Translations under genes and position numbers: made by a program
Part shown: positions 1-8,681 of the stretch, one piece after another
Position numbering within the stretch: the stretch's first letter is position 1
Layout of the letters: the number at the start of each line of letters is the position of its first letter
Assembly: GCF_016031655.1 (NCBI RefSeq)
Contig: NZ_JACCHQ010000015.1
Location: 1 to 64,000 of the forward strand
Reading direction: 5' to 3'
Length of the DNA: 64,000 bases
Source of the DNA: Bradyrhizobium glycinis
GTDB taxonomy: Bacteria; Pseudomonadota; Alphaproteobacteria; Rhizobiales; Xanthobacteraceae
The notes under the pieces: generated by a model
Told to the model about the DNA's origin: nothing
The model's database searches: none
Seen by the model: only the letters and a program-made list of their open reading frames with translations

Positions 1-1583
1 ATCTCGTCACCGACGGCAGCGGCAACACCACCGTCTATCTCGGTAGCACCGGCACGCCGGCAACGCTTGCAACCGTCGACGATCTGTTCACCGCGATCGA
101 TCTCGCCAGCGGCGTCAAGACAGTTGCCATCAGCTCCGGTGCTGCGACGATCGCCACGAGCGTCGGCCAGACCGCCTCGACCGTTGTGGGCGGCGCCGTC
201 ACGCTGAGGAGCTCGACAGGTGCGGATCTGACCGTCACCGGCAAGGCCGACCTGCTCAAGGCCCTCACCCTGACGAACTCTGTGGGCGGCGGCAACGCCA
301 CCGTCAACGTCAACCGCACCACGAGCGCGGCTTCGCTGGGTGCAACGATCACCGACGGTTCGACGCTGAACGTCGACGGTCACGTCATCACCTTCAAGAA
401 CGCGCCGATCCCGGGCTCGACCGGTGCGCCGAGCATTCCGAGCGGCTATGGCGTCAGCGGCAACGTCCTCACCGACGGCAACGGCAACTCGACGGTTTAT
501 CTGCAGGCCGGCACGGTCAACGACGTGCTGAAGGCGATCGACCTTGCCACCGGCGTGCAGACCGCGACGATCGGCGCCAACGGCACCGCGACGCTGGCCA
601 CGGCGACCGGCCAGTCGAACTCGACCATTAACACGTCCGGCCAGCTCAAGATCTCGACCGGCGTCAATGCCGACCTGTCGATCACCGGCACCGGCAACGC
701 ACTCAACGTGTTCGGCCTCGCCGGTAACACCGGCAACGCCACCGCCTTCACCGCGGCGCGCACCTCCGGGATCGGCGGCATCGCCGGCAAGACCTTGACC
801 TTCACCTCCTTCAACGGCGGCACGGCGGTCAACGTCACCTTCGGCGACGGCACCAACGGCACGGTCAAGACGCTCGATCAGCTCAACACCAAGCTGCAGG
901 CCAACAACCTGTCCGCGACGATCGACGCCAACGGCCTGCTGACGATCACGGCCTCCAACGACTACGCCTCTTCGACGCTCGGTTCGACCGCAGCCGGCGG
1001 TGCCATCGGCGGCACGCTGACCTCGGCGCTGACCTTCTCGACGGCTTCCACTCCGGTCCAGGATGGGGTTGCCCAGACGGCGCGTGCCAATCTGGTGTCT
1101 CAGTACAACAACATCCTGAACCAGATCGACACCACCTCGCAGGACTCCTCGTTCAACGGCGTGAACCTGCTCAATGGCGATCAGCTTAAGCTGGTGTTCG
1201 ACGAGACCGGCAAGTCAAGCCTGAACATCACCGGCGTGACCTACAACTCCAAGGGTCTGGGCCTTGCCTCGCTGACCGTCGGCGTCGACTTCATCGACAA
1301 CGCCGCGGCCAACCGGGTTCTGACGAATCTCAACGCCGCCTCGAGCACGCTGCGCTCGGAAGCCTCGAGCCTCGGCTCGAACCTCTCGGTGGTGCAGATC
1401 CGCCAGGACTTCAACAAGAACCTGATCAACGTACTGCAAACCGGCTCGTCCAACCTGACGCTCGCCGACACCAACGTCGAGGCCGCCAACAGCCAGGCGT
1501 TGTCGACCCGCCAGTCGATCGCGGTCTCCGCGCTGTCGCTGGCCAACACCTCGCAGCAGAGCGTGCTCCAGCTGCTCCGCTAG
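1..1583 (+). CDS. Flagellin, 5'-truncated by the window edge
   Basis: Structural subunit of the flagellar filament, secreted through the flagellar export apparatus. The reading frame is open from base 3, so the start and the conserved N-terminal D0/D1 helices lie outside the window. What remains is a Gly/Thr/Ala-rich variable region followed by a typical flagellin C-terminus (NSQALSTRQSIAVSALSLA and a final LLR). The variable region contains repeated units with ITFK or similar, a GxxTDGNGNST segment and an AIDLA(S/T)GVK segment, which resemble hook-IN-type repeats. It is closely similar to the flagellin that follows, so the two are tandem paralogues. The large size points to the thick subpolar flagellum of bradyrhizobia (inference). 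The family call is very secure. Confidence 0.96.
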   Translation, partial: LVTDGSGNTTVYLGSTGTPATLATVDDLFTAIDLASGVKTVAISSGAATIATSVGQTASTVVGGAVTLRSSTGADLTVTGKADLLKALTLTNSVGGGNATVNVNRTTSAASLGATITDGSTLNVDGHVITFKNAPIPGSTGAPSIPSGYGVSGNVLTDGNGNSTVYLQAGTVNDVLKAIDLATGVQTATIGANGTATLATATGQSNSTINTSGQLKISTGVNADLSITGTGNALNVFGLAGNTGNATAFTAARTSGIGGIAGKTLTFTSFNGGTAVNVTFGDGTNGTVKTLDQLNTKLQANNLSATIDANGLLTITASNDYASSTLGSTAAGGAIGGTLTSALTFSTASTPVQDGVAQTARANLVSQYNNILNQIDTTSQDSSFNGVNLLNGDQLKLVFDETGKSSLNITGVTYNSKGLGLASLTVGVDFIDNAAANRVLTNLNAASSTLRSEASSLGSNLSVVQIRQDFNKNLINVLQTGSSNLTLADTNVEAANSQALSTRQSIAVSALSLANTSQQSVLQLLR

Positions 1584-1613
1584 CAAGCAGCTGAAATTAC
1601 TGAATAAAATGGA

Positions 1614-1643
1614 GCGGCGGGGCCTCTTGCCCCGCCGCTTTTT
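1614..1643 (+). terminator. Rho-independent terminator after first flagellin
   Basis: A 10-bp perfect GC stem (GCGGCGGGGC / GCCCCGCCGC) with a 5-base loop is followed by TTTTTC. It starts 30 bases after the first flagellin stop, so each flagellin is probably its own transcription unit. Confidence 0.9.
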
Positions 1644-1693
1644 CTTGCGTCCAAGGGCGGGCAGGGGCGTTCATCGGCGGTTAACCCTATCCC

Positions 1694-1713
1694 TTAAACC
1701 GGCGTTAACCATA
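1694..1713 (+). promoter_or_regulatory. CtrA-like box upstream of second flagellin
   Basis: TTAA, seven bases, then TTAACCATA: an exact match to the alphaproteobacterial CtrA consensus TTAA-N7-TTAAC. It lies about 92 bases before the flagellin start. A further TTAACC sits just upstream at 1681. Binding by CtrA is inference from the motif. Confidence 0.6.
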
Positions 1714-1804
1714 CTTTAAAGGACACCTCCTAAAACTGGACAAAAGGCCGGCTTTCCAGTTCCGCGCGGCCGATTCGTATCCGGTTCAAGAGGAAGACTC
1801 GCCA

Positions 1805-4093
1805 ATGTCCAACATCGTTCTCTCGGCGTCAGTTCGCCAGAACCTGTTGTCGCTGCAGTCGACGGCCGACTTGCTGGCCACGACGCAGGAGCGGCTGTCG
1901 ACCGGCAAGAAGGTCAACACGGCGCTCGACAATCCCACCAACTTCTTCACGGCGCAGGGGCTGGACAACCGAGCGAGCGACATCAGCAACCTGCTCGACG
2001 GCATCAACAACGGTGTCCAGGTGCTTCAGGCGGCCAACACCGGCATCACCTCGCTGCAGAAGCTGATCGACAGCGCCAAGTCGATCGCCAACCAGGCGCT
2101 GCAAACCACCGTCGGCTATTCCACCAAGTCGAACGTTTCCACCACGATTCCGGGCGCGACGCCGGCCGACCTGCGCGGCACGACCTCCTATGCGAGCGCG
2201 ACCGCCAAAAGCAACGTGCTCTATACCGGCGCGGCCGGCGGCGTAACCCCGGTCACCGGAACCGCCGCACTCGGCGCCTCGCTGGGCTCGAACGCCGGCA
2301 CGACGCTCGGATTTGCCGCGACCGCGGCCGACGGCACCACCGTGCTCAGCGGCACCGCCACGCTGGTCGGCACCACCGCGTCCACCACCTTTGGCGCTGC
2401 GCCCGCCGACGGCGACACCATCACGGTCAACGGCAAGACCATCACCTTCCGCACCGGCGTTGCTCCGAGCACGCAGCCGACCGGCTGGGGTCTCGACGCC
2501 AGCGGCCACATCGCCACCGACGGTAACGGCAATTCGATCATCTACGAGGGAACGCCGACTGCGCCCGCCGCGACCATCAACGACGTCCTCACCGCGATCG
2601 ACCTCGCCAGCGGCGTCAAGACTGCAACCATCAGTGCCAGCGCGGCCACCATCGCGACGAGCGGCGCGACGGTCGGTACGATCCAGACGCCATCCTCCAT
2701 CTCAGGCGGCGGCCAGGTCACGCTGAAGAGCTCGACCGGCGCCGATTTAAGCCTGACAGGCAAGGCCGACTTCCTCAACAAGCTCGGCCTGACCACGGCA
2801 ACCGGAGCAGGCAATGCGACCGTGACTGCGAACCGGTCGACGACCGCCGGCTCGCTCGGCACTCTCGTCCAGGACGGCTCGACGCTGAACATCGACGGCC
2901 ACACCATCACCTTCAAGAACGCGCAGACGCCGCAATCGGCGGCAAGCGTGGCCACCGGCTACGGCGTCAGCGGCAACGTCGTCACCGACGGCAACGGCAA
3001 CTCGACGGTCTATCTCCAGAGCGCGACGCTCACCGATCTGCTCAATTCGATCGATCTTGCGACCGGCGTGAAGACCGCCAGCATCTTCAACGGCGCGGCG
3101 ACCCTCTCGACCACGGCAGGCCAGATCCCGTCGTCGGTCAACAGCAGCGGCCAGCTCGCGATCTCCACCGGCATCAATGCCGACCTCTCCATCACCGGCA
3201 CCGGCAACGCGCTGAGCGCGTTCGGGCTCAGCGGCAACACCGGAACGGCGACCGCCTTCACCGCGGCCCGCACCTCCGGCGTCGGCGGCATCAGCGGCAA
3301 GACCCTGACCTTCACCTCCTTCAACGGCGGTACGCCGGTCAACGTCACCTTCGGCGACGGCACCAACGGCACGGTCAAGACGCTGGATCAGCTCAACGCC
3401 CAGCTTCAGGCCAACCACCTGACCGCGACGATCGACGCCAATGGCGTGCTGACGGTGACCACCGTCAATGAATACGCCTCCTCGACACTCGGTTCGAGCA
3501 CCGCGGGGGGCGTCGTCGGCGGCACCATCACCGGTGTCCTGTCCTTCACCACGGCGCAGCCGCCGATCCAGGATCCCGTTGCGCAGACCGCACGCTCCAA
3601 CCTGGTCAATCAGTTCAACAACATCCTGGCCCAGATCGACACGACCTCGCAGGACTCCTCCTTCAACGGCGTCAACCTGCTCAACGGCGACACGCTCAAG
3701 CTCGTCTTCAACGAGACCGGCAGCTCGACGCTCAGCATCAACGGCGTGGTGTTCAACGCCGCCGGGCTCGGCCTCAGCAACCTCGTCAACGGCGTCGACT
3801 TCATCGACAACGGCGCCACCAACAGGGTGTTGGCGAGCCTGAATGCGGCCTCGAGCACGCTGCGCTCGGAAGGCTCGAGCCTCGGTTCGAACCTGTCGAT
3901 CGTGCAGGTGCGTCAGGACTTCTCCAAGAACCTGATCAACGTGCTGCAGACCGGCTCATCCAACCTGACGCTCGCCGACACCAACGAGGAAGCGGCCAAC
4001 AGCCAAGCGCTGTCGACGCGCCAGTCGATCGCGGTCTCCGCGCTGTCGCTGGCCAACCAGTCGCAACAGAGCGTGCTGCAGCTGCTCCGCTAA
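1805..4093 (+). CDS. Flagellin, large (762 aa)
   Basis: Filament subunit. The N-terminus (MSNIVLSASVRQNLLSLQST, then a TGKKVNTALDNPTNFF segment) and the C-terminus (LSTRQSIAVSALSLA, ending LLR) are the conserved flagellin D0/D1 helices. Roughly residues 190-560 form a variable Gly/Thr/Ser-rich region built from repeated modules with an ITF strand, a (T)DGNGNS turn and an AIDLA(S/T)GVK segment. At 762 aa it is well above the 270-500 aa common for bacterial flagellins and matches the thick-flagellum flagellins of bradyrhizobia. The ATG follows an AAGAGGAAG ribosome-binding stretch. It has its own terminator and a CtrA-like box upstream, so it is probably cell-cycle regulated (inference). Confidence 0.97.
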   Translation: MSNIVLSASVRQNLLSLQSTADLLATTQERLSTGKKVNTALDNPTNFFTAQGLDNRASDISNLLDGINNGVQVLQAANTGITSLQKLIDSAKSIANQALQTTVGYSTKSNVSTTIPGATPADLRGTTSYASATAKSNVLYTGAAGGVTPVTGTAALGASLGSNAGTTLGFAATAADGTTVLSGTATLVGTTASTTFGAAPADGDTITVNGKTITFRTGVAPSTQPTGWGLDASGHIATDGNGNSIIYEGTPTAPAATINDVLTAIDLASGVKTATISASAATIATSGATVGTIQTPSSISGGGQVTLKSSTGADLSLTGKADFLNKLGLTTATGAGNATVTANRSTTAGSLGTLVQDGSTLNIDGHTITFKNAQTPQSAASVATGYGVSGNVVTDGNGNSTVYLQSATLTDLLNSIDLATGVKTASIFNGAATLSTTAGQIPSSVNSSGQLAISTGINADLSITGTGNALSAFGLSGNTGTATAFTAARTSGVGGISGKTLTFTSFNGGTPVNVTFGDGTNGTVKTLDQLNAQLQANHLTATIDANGVLTVTTVNEYASSTLGSSTAGGVVGGTITGVLSFTTAQPPIQDPVAQTARSNLVNQFNNILAQIDTTSQDSSFNGVNLLNGDTLKLVFNETGSSTLSINGVVFNAAGLGLSNLVNGVDFIDNGATNRVLASLNAASSTLRSEGSSLGSNLSIVQVRQDFSKNLINVLQTGSSNLTLADTNEEAANSQALSTRQSIAVSALSLANQSQQSVLQLLR

Positions 4094-4126
4094 TTCCGCA
4101 GCGCAACTTCGCTATTCGAGATTACG

Positions 4127-4155
4127 CGGCGGAGCCAACGCTCCGCCGTTCTTTT
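4127..4155 (+). terminator. Rho-independent terminator after second flagellin
   Basis: A 9-bp perfect stem (CGGCGGAGC / GCTCCGCCG) with a CAAC loop is followed by TTCTTTT, 34 bases after the flagellin stop. Confidence 0.85.
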
Positions 4156-4387
4156 GAGGAAGATCGCTAAGACGAGATTAGCCGAGATCGACGCGCATCA
4201 CGCCAAGCGAGTTTACATCGTGCATGCGTGGATCTAGCGTTGCGCTGACGAAGGACTCCGTGCCCCGTAATTCTGCGGAGTACTTCCAAGCACGGTACGT
4301 AAGCAAATCTTAAGCGGTGCTGCCTAGGGTTGGGAAAGAAATCCTTAAGCGCGTACAACGCGCTAGGTAACCTCCAGGGTGTGATTG

Positions 4388-4756
4388 ATGTCGAATTCCG
4401 CTGCCTCGGCTTATGCGCGTGTTGCAACCACCACCGCATCTCCTCGCGACATCGAGGCGCAGACTCTGCTCAAGGCCGCCAACAAGCTCCAGGACGCGGT
4501 GAACAACGCCGATCCGCTCAGCGAGCAGACCATGCAGGCCCTGATGTTCAACCGCAAGCTCTGGACCATCTTCCTGAGCGAGGCGATGCGCGACAGCAAT
4601 CCGCAGCCGATCGACGTACGGCAGAAGATCGCCAACATCAGCGTGTTCGTGCTGAGCCAGACCGCCGCGCTGCAGATGAGCCCGCAATTCGATCACTTCC
4701 GTCCGCTGATCGAGATCAACCGCAATATCGCGGCAGGCCTCTCTGGACGGCCGTGA
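4388..4756 (+). CDS. flaF: Flagellar biosynthesis regulator FlaF
   Basis: FlaF is a small cytoplasmic protein of alphaproteobacteria that acts with FlbT in post-transcriptional control and secretion of flagellin. The 122-residue product begins MSNSAASAYARVAT and has the family pattern of an N-terminal helix with an A-Y-x-R element, an IEAQTLLKAANKL helix, and a central FNRKLWTIFLSEAM segment followed by a RQKIANISVFVLSQ helix. A TTG one codon earlier could also start it, but the ATG is more likely. It sits just downstream of the flagellin genes, as usual. No flbT is visible next to it; downstream genes face the other way. Confidence 0.92.
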   Translation: MSNSAASAYARVATTTASPRDIEAQTLLKAANKLQDAVNNADPLSEQTMQALMFNRKLWTIFLSEAMRDSNPQPIDVRQKIANISVFVLSQTAALQMSPQFDHFRPLIEINRNIAAGLSGRP

Positions 4757-4915
4757 CGGAATTCGTGATGGTCGCCATCACGAGCACATCGGCGAACTCG
4801 CAAATGTCGGCAGGAGCCGATCACGGCAAAGTGGTCCTGTCTCGGCATGCGAAATCCGCGCTGACCGTTGACGGTCAGACGCAGAGCAGAAGCTTCGGCA
4901 TCGATCTCGTGATCG

Positions 4916-5275
4916 TCAGGCGCTGAGATCCGTGCTGAGCGGACGCGAGGGCTCGGACTTCATGTCCAGTGCGTGGAAATAGGCACGCCGGCGCAGCATC
5001 GCCTCGTCAGGGAACTGGTTCACCACCGTGTCGGTCTTGTCGTTGACGACCTGAAAGACGAAGGACGCGGCCGCCTGGTCGAACACGACCTGGCGCGAGA
5101 TGTTCTCGTGGTTCGGCAGATCATTTCGTACGGGCGCGCCGGTATCGGCTGCGGCGACCGTCTGGCTCACCGGAAGATCGGTCTGTACGGCCTCGTTCGC
5201 CGCCGCGCTCGACGTCGTCACGATCTGAATGGGGGCCGGGATCCCCACCGGCCTGATGCTGAAATCTGTACTCAT
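4916..5275 (-). CDS. FlaG-like flagellar protein
   Basis: A 119-residue cytoplasmic protein with a low-complexity N-terminus (Ala/Thr/Pro/Val-rich, residues 1-65) and a conserved-looking C-terminus containing VFQVVNDKTDTVVNQFPDE. That pattern (F-x-V-x-(N/D)-x-x-T-x-x-V-x-x-x-P) is the FlaG signature. FlaG proteins influence filament length, but their mechanism is not settled. The start is well supported: AGGAGG lies 6 bases before the ATG. It converges with flaF and lies between flagellin and rod/ring genes, consistent with a flagellar role. The FlaG assignment rests on a short C-terminal motif, so confidence is moderate. Confidence 0.6.
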   Translation of the reverse strand: MSTDFSIRPVGIPAPIQIVTTSSAAANEAVQTDLPVSQTVAAADTGAPVRNDLPNHENISRQVVFDQAAASFVFQVVNDKTDTVVNQFPDEAMLRRRAYFHALDMKSEPSRPLSTDLSA

Positions 5276-5374
5276 GGCAGCCTCCTGGTTGCCTTACGTG
5301 AGTCAAATCCCAACCCCTCTAATCACGCAAGCATGGAACACCAGGACTGAACACCCGGTAAGGAAACGTGCCTA

Positions 5375-5407
5375 ACCGCGCGACGCCATGGCCGCGCGGT
5401 TTTTCTT
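5375..5407. terminator. Terminator-like inverted repeat
   Basis: ACCGCGCG and CGCGCGGT flank a 10-base loop, followed on the plus strand by TTTTTCTT. The adjacent genes are on the minus strand, where the hairpin is preceded rather than followed by the T-run partner (AAGAAAAA). Which transcript it ends is unclear. Confidence 0.4.
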
Positions 5408-5433
5408 AAAATTGTCGGTTGTTCTTGTGCTGC

Positions 5434-5934
5434 TCAGAGCGAGCGGCTGACCGCCAGCGGAGTGATATGGCGCGGACCTGGCGCTGCGCGGCGCCCGGCG
5501 GCCGTATAGGTGTTCGGCACGTTGCGCTTCTGGATCTCGGCGTTGACGCCGCGCACGACGCTTTCGGAAACCGCGTGCGCGGTCGCGAGCACGGTGAGAT
5601 TGACCTGAAGCATCGCGCGGAACGCATCGTGGTGGCGATGCAGCGTCGAGAGCAGCTCCGGCGCGGACTTCGCGAGCTGGTCCTGGTTTGCCTTCAGCTG
5701 GCCGACTGCGCTGACGTAGCTGCGCGACAATTCCTGCTTCTTGCCCTCGAGCGTCATCATCGCCTCACGGACCTTGCCGGCGCGGACGAGCTCGGTCTCG
5801 CGCTCGATCAATCCGAGCAGCGCGCTCATCGCATCCATCAGGTCTTCGGCGAGCTTGCGCGCCTCGCTGCTGACGGGCGCGTGGCCCGGACGCCGGGCCT
5901 GCATCGGCTGACGTGAGGCGTTGAAATGGTTCAT
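5434..5934 (-). CDS. FlgN-like flagellar chaperone
   Basis: A 166-residue protein that is helical and coiled-coil-like over residues 25-130 (EARKLAEDLMDAMSALLGLI and QLKANQDQLAKSAPELLSTL). This matches the FlgN/FlgN-like family of export chaperones that bind hook-associated proteins FlgK and FlgL. A basic, proline-containing tail follows. The start chosen is the ATG at 5934; the open frame extends 45 codons further but that stretch overlaps flgJ and is Arg-rich shadow sequence. It lies directly after flgI-flgJ on the same strand with an 11-base gap, so it is probably in the same operon. The FlgN assignment is by size, helix pattern and position. Confidence 0.65.
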   Translation of the reverse strand: MNHFNASRQPMQARRPGHAPVSSEARKLAEDLMDAMSALLGLIERETELVRAGKVREAMMTLEGKKQELSRSYVSAVGQLKANQDQLAKSAPELLSTLHRHHDAFRAMLQVNLTVLATAHAVSESVVRGVNAEIQKRNVPNTYTAAGRRAAPGPRHITPLAVSRSL

Positions 5935-5945
5935 CTCGTTTGACC

Positions 5946-6314
5946 TTATGCCGTGCGGATCGTTTTCGCCTGCTGCAGGATGAGGGTACGGTAGACGTCG
6001 CTGGCGATGCCGACGCCGCCGGCCTGGGCGAAATTCTTGGAATATTCCTCGGTCAGCATCGAGCGCCATACGCCCGTGCCGGGCGTATCGCCGAATGGGC
6101 CTTCGCCCTTCAGGCCCGAGGTCATCTGCGCGAACATGTTGTTGAGGAACATTGCCTCGAAGTCCGTGGCGGTCTTCTGGGCCTTGGCCTGTTGCTGCGG
6201 CGAGACCTTTTGCAGCGCGGCGGCGAGCTCGAAGTCCGGCCGGCCGTTGCGGCTCTCGACCGAAAAGGCCGAAGTGGTGACGAGGCGAGGGGTGTTGGTC
6301 GCGCTGGTCTGCAT
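5946..6314 (-). CDS. flgJ: Rod-binding protein, FlgJ N-terminal domain type
   Basis: A 122-residue protein corresponding only to the rod-binding domain of FlgJ, without the C-terminal muramidase domain found in enterobacteria. Short forms like this are usual in alphaproteobacteria and help assemble the rod through the peptidoglycan. The diagnostic stretch is KTATDFEAMFLNNMFAQMTS, followed by GPFGDTPGTGVWRSMLTEEY and a QAGGVGIASDVYR segment. The ATG at 6314 overlaps the flgI stop (TGATG), so the two are translationally coupled. A GTG one codon earlier is possible. Confidence 0.92.
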   Translation of the reverse strand: MQTSATNTPRLVTTSAFSVESRNGRPDFELAAALQKVSPQQQAKAQKTATDFEAMFLNNMFAQMTSGLKGEGPFGDTPGTGVWRSMLTEEYSKNFAQAGGVGIASDVYRTLILQQAKTIRTA

Positions 6315-7438
6315 CACATCACCTCGATATCGGCTTCGATGGCACCGGCGGCCTTGATCGCCTGGAGGATGCTGATCATGTCGCGGGGGCCGATGCCGAG
6401 GCCGTTGAGGCCATCGACGAGCTGCTGGAGCGAGACGCCGTCCTTGACGAGCGCCAGCTTCTTGCCGTCCTCGGTGACGGTGACGCTGCTGCGCGGCGCG
6501 ACCACGGTGCGGCCGCGCGACAGCGGATTGGGCTGGCTCACCTGCGGGCTCTCGGAGATCGTGACCGTGAGGTTGCCCTGCGCCACCGCGACGGTGGCGA
6601 CGCGGACGTCGCGGCCCATCACGATGATGCCGCTGCGTTCGTCGATGATGATCTTGGCGGCGAGATCGGGGTCGACCTGGAGCTGCTCGATTTCGGTGAG
6701 GAAAGCGACGACGTTGCCCTTGAACTCGGGCGGGATCGACAGCTGCACCGTCGAAGGATCGATCGGTTCGGCGGTCTTGACGCCGAGATAGTCATTGATC
6801 GCGGCCGCGATGCGCTTGGCGGTGGTGAAGTCGGGGTTGCGCAGCGCCAGGCGGACGTTCGGCAGCCGGTTGAGCGCGAACTCGATCTCACGCTCGATGA
6901 TGGCGCCGTTGGCGATGCGCCCCACGGTCGGGACGCCGCGCACGATCTTGGCTGCCTCGCCCTCGGCCTGGAAGCCGGAGATCGCGAGCGAGCCCTGCGC
7001 CACCGCATAGACATTGCCGTCGGCGCCGAGCAGGGGTGTGACCAGCAGGGTGCCGCCCTGGAGATTCTTGGCATCGCCGAGCGCGGACACGGTGACGTCC
7101 ATGCGCGTGCCCTGGGTGGCGAAGGCCGGCAGGTTGCCCGTGACCATCACGGCGGCGACGTTGCCGGTGCGGATGGTGGCGCCGCGGATGTTGACGCCCA
7201 TGCGCTCGAGCATCGCCTGCAGCGACTGCTTGGTGAAGGGGATGTTGTTGAGCGTGTCGCCGGTGCCGTTGAGGCCGACGACAAGGCCGTAGCCGATGAG
7301 CTGGTTCTGCCGCACGCCCTCGATATTGGCGAGGTCCTTGATGCGTGAGGTCGCCGCCGCAGACGTGACCGACAGCGCCAGCGTCGACAGCGCGGCGCAG
7401 GCCAACCCAACAATCCTCACCCAACGAACGCCTGGCAT
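6314..7438 (-). CDS. flgI: Flagellar P-ring protein FlgI
   Basis: Periplasmic P-ring protein that surrounds the rod in the peptidoglycan layer. The 374-residue product starts with a cleavable signal peptide (about residues 1-28, ending SAAA), then the FlgI landmark DLANIEGVRQNQLIGYGLVV with GLNGTGD. It continues through the typical VTVSALGDAKNLQGGTLL region and ends with a helical segment. Length is normal for the family. It is the first gene of a minus-strand operon with flgJ and the FlgN-like gene, facing fliX. The intergenic region between flgI and fliX holds a CtrA-like box and a palindrome that could serve both directions. Confidence 0.97.
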   Translation of the reverse strand: MPGVRWVRIVGLACAALSTLALSVTSAAATSRIKDLANIEGVRQNQLIGYGLVVGLNGTGDTLNNIPFTKQSLQAMLERMGVNIRGATIRTGNVAAVMVTGNLPAFATQGTRMDVTVSALGDAKNLQGGTLLVTPLLGADGNVYAVAQGSLAISGFQAEGEAAKIVRGVPTVGRIANGAIIEREIEFALNRLPNVRLALRNPDFTTAKRIAAAINDYLGVKTAEPIDPSTVQLSIPPEFKGNVVAFLTEIEQLQVDPDLAAKIIIDERSGIIVMGRDVRVATVAVAQGNLTVTISESPQVSQPNPLSRGRTVVAPRSSVTVTEDGKKLALVKDGVSLQQLVDGLNGLGIGPRDMISILQAIKAAGAIEADIEVM

Positions 7439-7637
7439 CTCTGCTCCCCAAGGCCCTCAGGGGCCCCTCAAATCGGACAGGACTTGCACGACACTCCCAT
7501 GACGAGCTGGTCCGGCGCTTTCCTTGCGAGCGCCGTGCCAACGTGGGGCGGTGAGGTAGGTGGCTGAATAGGTTGAATAAATCTGTTTCGACCGGTGTCA
7601 GCACTGGTTCGCCCTGAGGAGCGAAACTGCCGCCTGT

Positions 7638-7676
7638 CGGCAGATTTTGCCGGGCTGTTTACGCAGCGTTAACCAT
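7638..7676. promoter_or_regulatory. Shared flgI/fliX promoter elements: palindrome and CtrA-like box
   Basis: A palindrome CGGCAGATTTTGCCG (7638-7652) is followed by TTTA-N7-TTAACCAT (7658-7676), which differs from the CtrA consensus by one base in the first half. The start of fliX is 42 bases further on. The same pairing of elements recurs in front of fliL and flgB. Function is inferred from recurrence. Confidence 0.5.
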
Positions 7677-7718
7677 AAGGCAGCGAAGGTGAGGCATCGA
7701 TCACCCGGATTCTTTCCG

Positions 7719-8132
7719 ATGCGCATCTACGGACCGAACGGCACCACGCTTGGCACGCCGGCCAGCCAGGCCAGGCGGACGGGCTCCGGCAGCTTCGTGC
7801 TGCCCGACACCTCATCGGCGCAGGAGACGCGGAGCGCTGCCGCACCGAAGGCGGCTGCCAACATCGATGCGCTGCTGGCATTGCAGGGTGTCGAGGAGGA
7901 CCCCGTCGAGCGCCGCAAGCGCTCGGTCGCACGCGGCAGGACTGCGCTGGACGTGCTCGACGATCTCAAGATGGGCCTGTTGTCCGGCAATCTCGACGCC
8001 TCGACCGTGATGCGGCTGCGTGATGCGGCGGCCAACCTGAAATCGTCCTCAGGCGATGCCGGTCTCGATGCGGTGCTCTCCGAGATCGAGCTGCGGGTCG
8101 AGGTCGAACTGGCCAAGGCCGGGCAGGCGTAG
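7719..8132 (+). CDS. fliX: Flagellar assembly regulator FliX
   Basis: FliX is found only in alphaproteobacteria. In Caulobacter it couples flagellar assembly to late flagellar gene expression by controlling the activator FlbD. The 137-residue product begins MRIYGPNG as in other FliX proteins, has a polar linker, and then a conserved helical C-terminal half (ALDVLDDLKMGLLSGNLDAS and LRDAAANL). The start at 7719 matches the family; upstream in-frame codons are not conserved-looking. It stands alone on the plus strand, divergent from flgI and convergent with the HxlR gene. No flbD is visible in this window. Confidence 0.95.
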   Translation: MRIYGPNGTTLGTPASQARRTGSGSFVLPDTSSAQETRSAAAPKAAANIDALLALQGVEEDPVERRKRSVARGRTALDVLDDLKMGLLSGNLDASTVMRLRDAAANLKSSSGDAGLDAVLSEIELRVEVELAKAGQA

Positions 8133-8146
8133 TCACGCAGGCTGTC

Positions 8147-8518
8147 TTACGCCGCTTCCTCCTTCAGCTGGGCATCATAGCGGCGCTGGGCGGCGAGCAC
8201 GTCCTTCAGATTCTGCTCGGCCCAATCGCGCAAGGGATCCACCGCCGCCGCCAGCGTCAGGCCGAGCTGGGTGATCGAATATTCCACCGTCACCGGCACG
8301 GTTGCTATGGCACGGCGCCGGATCAGGCCGTCGCGCTCGAGCGACTTGAGAACCTGGCTCAGCATCTTCTGCGAGATGCCTTCAATCGTGCGGCGCAACT
8401 GATTGAAGCGCATCGGCTCCTCGCGCAGGAGCAAGAGGATCAGCACCGCCCATTTGTCGCCGACGCGATCGAGGATTTGGCGGGTGGGGCAGTTCGCTGC
8501 GTAGACGTCGGGTTTCAT
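8147..8518 (-). CDS. HxlR-family transcriptional regulator
   Basis: A 123-residue winged-helix DNA-binding protein of the HxlR type, a family that often senses reactive aldehydes, quinones or redox stress. It has the single N-terminal cysteine (C10, in NCPTRQILDRVGDKWAVLIL) typical of redox-responsive members, the LLREEPMRFNQLRRTIEGIS recognition region and a wing before QLGLTLAAAVDPL. The start at 8518 is preferred to the one seven codons upstream because GAGGA lies just before it. It is divergent from a NAD(P)-binding reductase gene, the classic HxlR target arrangement. A TTACCT-N10-AGGTAA inverted repeat lies between them. Confidence 0.93.
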   Translation of the reverse strand: MKPDVYAANCPTRQILDRVGDKWAVLILLLLREEPMRFNQLRRTIEGISQKMLSQVLKSLERDGLIRRRAIATVPVTVEYSITQLGLTLAAAVDPLRDWAEQNLKDVLAAQRRYDAQLKEEAA

Positions 8519-8579
8519 CGTCGGTCCTCGGAAATCCATACCGTTGCTTGGGGTCCGTGTGCCGGTTGTATGCGATCAG

Positions 8580-8601
8580 TTACCTCAGCGTAATCAGGTA
8601 A
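8580..8601. promoter_or_regulatory. Candidate HxlR operator
   Basis: TTACCT and AGGTAA form an inverted repeat with a 10-base spacer, between the divergent HxlR and NAD(P)-binding protein genes. Position and symmetry suggest the regulator's own operator. Confidence 0.4.
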
Positions 8602-8681
8602 GCACAAAGTGCTCTCTTAACACCAGCATTCTTTGCGGTATCTAGTCTCCATTAGTTACCATAGAAGCAAAGGAGCCTTCC

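Noticed and set aside
1..4093. Repeated words inside the flagellin genes as a CRISPR-like or satellite array
   Set aside because: The repeats are in frame, of unequal length and encode recurring protein modules.
5940..6791. Plus-strand open frame of 283 codons opposite flgJ and flgI
   Set aside because: It is opposite two well-supported flagellar genes and has no motif.
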